NCBI GenBank assembly: GCA_949290575.1
Contig: CASESJ010000005.1
Span: forward strand, 62,001-126,000
Source of the DNA: an uncultured Clostridia bacterium
Lineage (GTDB): Bacteria; Bacillota; Clostridia; Christensenellales; Borkfalkiaceae
DNA length: 64,000 nucleotides
Direction: 5' to 3'
Below are positions 61,575 to 64,000 of the stretch, piece after piece. Position 1 is the stretch's first letter. Every line of letters begins with the position of its first letter. The notes beneath the pieces were generated by a model. The model made no database searches and was not told the origin of the DNA. It saw only the letters and a list, made by a program, of their open reading frames with translations. The translations under genes were made by a program, and so were the position numbers.

Positions 61575-61611
61575 ATATGTCTGTGTCAAATAATGCCGTC
61601 TGGCAGAGCTG

Positions 61612-62631
61612 TCAGATGCCCTGAGGCGCAGCGTTTCTGGGACGCTTTCTGAGTTCGTCCTCTATGCGCTCGCAGGCTTCCTGAAGGTCAGCCTCCGTCT
61701 CGGCGACGTCTATGCCGTCGAGGATGTTCTGGAGTTTGTATTCCTTATTAAGATATCTTATAGTCTGGAAGCCTATAACCGCCGTCATGGTGCCGTTTGC
61801 AAGCCCCTGAATGGAGCTGTCGACGAGCGCGGAGATTGCCGAACCGAGGAAGGGTATGCCCTTTGCGGCGTCGCCCATGGTCTTGACAATGCCGTTGCCC
61901 AGCTTTACCGAGCCCAGCCCGTAGGAGATGAGCGAATTCTGCAGTACCGCGCCGAAGATTTTTACAAGGCGCGCGTCCGACGGACGGAAGCCGTATAAAA
62001 AGACTATGTCCTTTATCATCTGCAGGTTGATTACGGAGACGAGAGCCGCGTCGAGGCGGGAGTTCTGGGAAATTGCCGAGTACGCCGCAGATTTGAGCGA
62101 GCACTTGAAAATAATTTCCTTTGCCGTCTTTTTGACCTTGCCGTTGTAGAGCGCGGTGAGGGCGACTTTAAGCCCCTCGTCGTCGCCGCTCTTGAGCGCG
62201 ACGTCGAGGTCGCCCACCAGTTTGTCGTCGTACCAGCCCGCTCCGTCCACGCTGTTGTTGAAGTCGACCATCTTTGACGCTATGTTGCGGCGCACCTTCT
62301 TGTTGTGCCTTTTGGCTTTACCCGCGTGAGCGGAGTTGACGTTGGTGACGAAGTAGTCCGACTTATAAATTTTGACTACGGGCACGATGAAGAGGAATAT
62401 GTAAAGTATGACGGAAATCGCCGTAGCGGCATAGCCCGCGTATTCGTGTATCTGCCATACCTGCATTGTTATGGAAAACAGACACCACGCTAAAAAGACG
62501 CCCACAAGCCCCGCCACGATGAAGAGCAGCAGCTTTGCGCCCTTTGAATTCTGTCTTCTGACGTACTTATCCTCGTATTCGTAGATAGTCATGCCCTGTT
62601 CGGGCACAATGTTTTTATCCTTTTTGCTCAT
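61612..62631 (-). CDS. DUF697/YcjF-like membrane protein
   Basis: This 339-residue protein has two membrane helices near residues 34-58 and 65-86 (LLLFIVAGLVGVFLAWCLFS). The C-terminal helical region (KGIPFLGSAISALVDSSIQG and nearby) resembles the DUF697 domain often linked to small GTPases and to YcjF. No GTPase gene is near. It is the last gene of an operon with rsmI, 15 bases apart. Confidence 0.75.
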   Translation of the reverse strand: MSKKDKNIVPEQGMTIYEYEDKYVRRQNSKGAKLLLFIVAGLVGVFLAWCLFSITMQVWQIHEYAGYAATAISVILYIFLFIVPVVKIYKSDYFVTNVNSAHAGKAKRHNKKVRRNIASKMVDFNNSVDGAGWYDDKLVGDLDVALKSGDDEGLKVALTALYNGKVKKTAKEIIFKCSLKSAAYSAISQNSRLDAALVSVINLQMIKDIVFLYGFRPSDARLVKIFGAVLQNSLISYGLGSVKLGNGIVKTMGDAAKGIPFLGSAISALVDSSIQGLANGTMTAVIGFQTIRYLNKEYKLQNILDGIDVAETEADLQEACERIEDELRKRPRNAAPQGI

Positions 62632-62646
62632 AATAAACCTTCTTGA

Positions 62647-63477
62647 TCAATCTTCTCCGCCCGAGGTATCCTCCCCGAGTTTCAAAGAGAATTTATACAT
62701 TTCAGACTTGGGAACGCCCCTGTCCCTCGCCGCCTGCTTGACGGCGGACTTTTTGTCCATTCCTTCAGCCATATAGTGAGCTATGTGCTCCTCTTCGGAC
62801 AGCGAACAGAGTTCGTTAGCCCTCTCCTTCGCGCCCTCGACTATGAGCACGTACTCGCCGCGCTTTTCGCCGCCGAGCCCCTCTGACAGCAAAAACGCAA
62901 CCGCCTCCTCGTGCACCTTGGTTATCTCGCGCACGGCGCAGGCTCTGCGCTCGCCGAATACCGAGTACATATCGGCAACATATCTGTCCATGTCCTGCGG
63001 CGCGACGTGAAAGCACAGCGTCATGTCGCAGTCGGCGTACCTTGAAAGAAACCTCTTCCTCTCGCCCTCCTTTTCGGGCAGAAAGCCCAGAAAGGCAAAC
63101 CTTTCTGCGGGGAAAGCCGACAGCACGAGCGCGGACAAAAAGGCGTTTGCGCCCGGAATTATTGTGTAGGGCACTCCCTGCTCTTTAAGGTACGCGCACA
63201 CGGTGTTGCCGGGGTCGGAGATGACGGGCATGCCCGCGTCCGAAATTATTGCAACTTCCCTGCCCTGCGCCGCCTCGGCGGCAATCTTTTCCGCCGCCTT
63301 GCGCTCGTTGAACTTATGACAGGACAACAGCGGCTTTTTTATGTCGTAAGCGTTGAGAAGTTTTATCGAATGGCGGGTGTCCTCGCAGAATATGACGTCC
63401 GCCGCGCGCAGAGTGTCCAGCGCGCGCAGGGTGATATCCTTTAAGTTGCCTATGGGTGTAGATACAAAATAAACCAT
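62647..63477 (-). CDS. rsmI: 16S rRNA 2'-O-methyltransferase (C1402)
   Basis: This 276-residue enzyme starts MVYFVSTPIGNLKDITLRAL and methylates the ribose of C1402 in the decoding centre. The family motifs are clear: STPIGNL, FCEDTR, ISDAGMPVISDPG and IPGANAFLSAL. The C-terminal helical part (DKKSAVKQAARDRGVPKSEM) is the usual tail. No strong binding site precedes the start. The upstream methyltransferase gene ends 87 bases before it. Confidence 0.96.
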   Translation of the reverse strand: MVYFVSTPIGNLKDITLRALDTLRAADVIFCEDTRHSIKLLNAYDIKKPLLSCHKFNERKAAEKIAAEAAQGREVAIISDAGMPVISDPGNTVCAYLKEQGVPYTIIPGANAFLSALVLSAFPAERFAFLGFLPEKEGERKRFLSRYADCDMTLCFHVAPQDMDRYVADMYSVFGERRACAVREITKVHEEAVAFLLSEGLGGEKRGEYVLIVEGAKERANELCSLSEEEHIAHYMAEGMDKKSAVKQAARDRGVPKSEMYKFSLKLGEDTSGGED

Positions 63478-63564
63478 AAATATATGCGCCGTTCGCGCCG
63501 CAACGGCAGATGTCTTCGCGCGAGCGCGCTCGCATTGCCGCCTTTGGCGCAAAAGTTTTTTTAA

Positions 63565-64000
63565 TCAGTCGCTCGCCTGCGATCTGCCGACGGCGGGCGA
63601 GTTGACGGCGGGAGGCAGAATTTCTATGCCCGGCTTGCCGCCCCTGACAGCCTCGACCATTGCGAGGTAGGGCTTGCCGCCCTCCCTGCCGCAGACGAAC
63701 TGCATTCTCTTGGGCTCGAGACCGCACTCCTTCATTGTATAGAACAGCTCTGCGAGGCGGTCTGCGCGGTTGATGATTGCCAGCCTTCCGCCGTATTTGA
63801 GCTTTCGCTGCGCCGTCTGAAGAATTTCACGAAGAGTTATCGTGATTTCCTTGCGGCAGACAGCCTTTTCGTAGGAGATATTGTCGAAGCCGCCGCGCTC
63901 GTAGGGGGGATTGCAGACGATGAGAGAGAACTTGTCGTCGTACTCTTTTCCTATGTCCTGAATGCGTGTGCAGACGGCATTCGCCTTGGAAAAGCCGTCA
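63565..64000 (-). CDS. tRNA1(Val) adenine-N6-methyltransferase-like protein, 5' end outside window
   Basis: The visible 145 codons end at TGA and carry the NPPY motif (LIVCNPPYERGG) of N6-adenine methyltransferases, then ILQTAQRKLKYGGRLAIINR and MKECGLEPKRMQFVCGREGG. The last segment is typical of the TrmN6/YfiC family (YabB in Bacillota), which is often beside rsmI. It modifies A37 of tRNA-Val in known cases. The AdoMet-binding N-terminus lies outside the window. Confidence 0.88.
   Translation of the reverse strand, partial: DGFSKANAVCTRIQDIGKEYDDKFSLIVCNPPYERGGFDNISYEKAVCRKEITITLREILQTAQRKLKYGGRLAIINRADRLAELFYTMKECGLEPKRMQFVCGREGGKPYLAMVEAVRGGKPGIEILPPAVNSPAVGRSQASD

Overview
The window looks like chromosomal DNA of a low-oxygen Gram-positive bacterium of the Bacillota, most likely class Clostridia and probably an uncultured gut lineage. 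This is inferred from four things. The S10-spc-alpha operon has the Clostridia order (secY-adk-map-KOW-infA-rpmJ-rpsM-rpsK-rpsD-rpoA-rplQ). L10 is preceded by a Bacillota-type leader. Most genes have strong AAGGAGG-type ribosome binding sites and sigma-A promoters close to TTGACA-N17-TATAAT. Several lipoproteins have short lipobox signal peptides. The genus cannot be fixed from the sequence alone. No tRNA, rRNA, CRISPR array, integrase or transposase was seen.

Layout. 0-2.4 kb: an unknown partial gene, a coiled-coil protein, a small membrane protein and a cyclophilin-like lipoprotein. 2.5-3.8 kb: rplJ-rplL with an L10 leader and promoter. 3.85-5.9 kb: an HNH protein divergent from an SPFH (band 7) protein and a membrane partner. 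5.9-6.4 kb: mostly non-coding, with hairpins and one possible 46-residue ORF. 6.4-22.6 kb: a 32-gene ribosomal protein operon on the minus strand, from rpsJ to rplQ, with a consensus promoter and a possible attenuator ahead of rpsJ. 22.6-24.1 kb: about 1.5 kb without a convincing gene, pyrimidine-rich on the plus strand. 24.1-27.6 kb: hsp20, two CobW-type metal-chaperone GTPases and a DUF2188 membrane protein. 27.7-36.3 kb: dNTPase, iron alcohol dehydrogenase, asparaginase, GrpB-like protein and a YhaN/YhaO (SbcC/SbcD-like) pair with a secreted protein. 36.5-39.2 kb: clpB. 39.2-40.1 kb: a small AT-rich islet with a lipoprotein and an Xre regulator sharing operators. 40.2-44.3 kb: an ArsB/NhaD-type permease, an aromatic-acid-exporter membrane domain fused to a degenerate HAD domain, and an SDR dehydrogenase. 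44.5-47.4 kb: an ECF sigma/anti-sigma pair divergent from a lipoprotein paralogous to the anti-sigma ectodomain. 47.6-51.3 kb: a heterodimeric ABC exporter. 51.6-58.9 kb: a five-gene AT-rich cluster (TIR-DUF6273, two large unknown helical proteins, a KGGAGR ParA-like ATPase and a duplicated AdoMet-decarboxylase-like protein). 59.2-61.3 kb: a membrane protein with TrkA-N-like and RyR-like domains. 61.6-64 kb: a DUF697-like protein, rsmI and a truncated tRNA m6A methyltransferase gene.

How the genes work together. The ribosomal block is one long transcript with irregular spacers that may hold regulation or processing sites. hsp20 and clpB are proteostasis genes without a CIRCE element; each has its own candidate control element (a ribosome-binding-site-masking hairpin and nested inverted repeats). 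The sigma/anti-sigma pair and the neighbouring lipoprotein share an identically spaced promoter motif, so they probably form one envelope-response regulon.

The best candidate for a previously undescribed system is the five-gene cluster at 51.6-58.9 kb. It combines a TIR effector-type domain with an arginine-variant ParA-like ATPase, two unrecognised partners and a tandem AdoMet-decarboxylase-fold protein. In that last protein only the second copy keeps catalytic-type residues. The gene set resembles multi-component prokaryotic conflict or signalling systems, but that role is inference.
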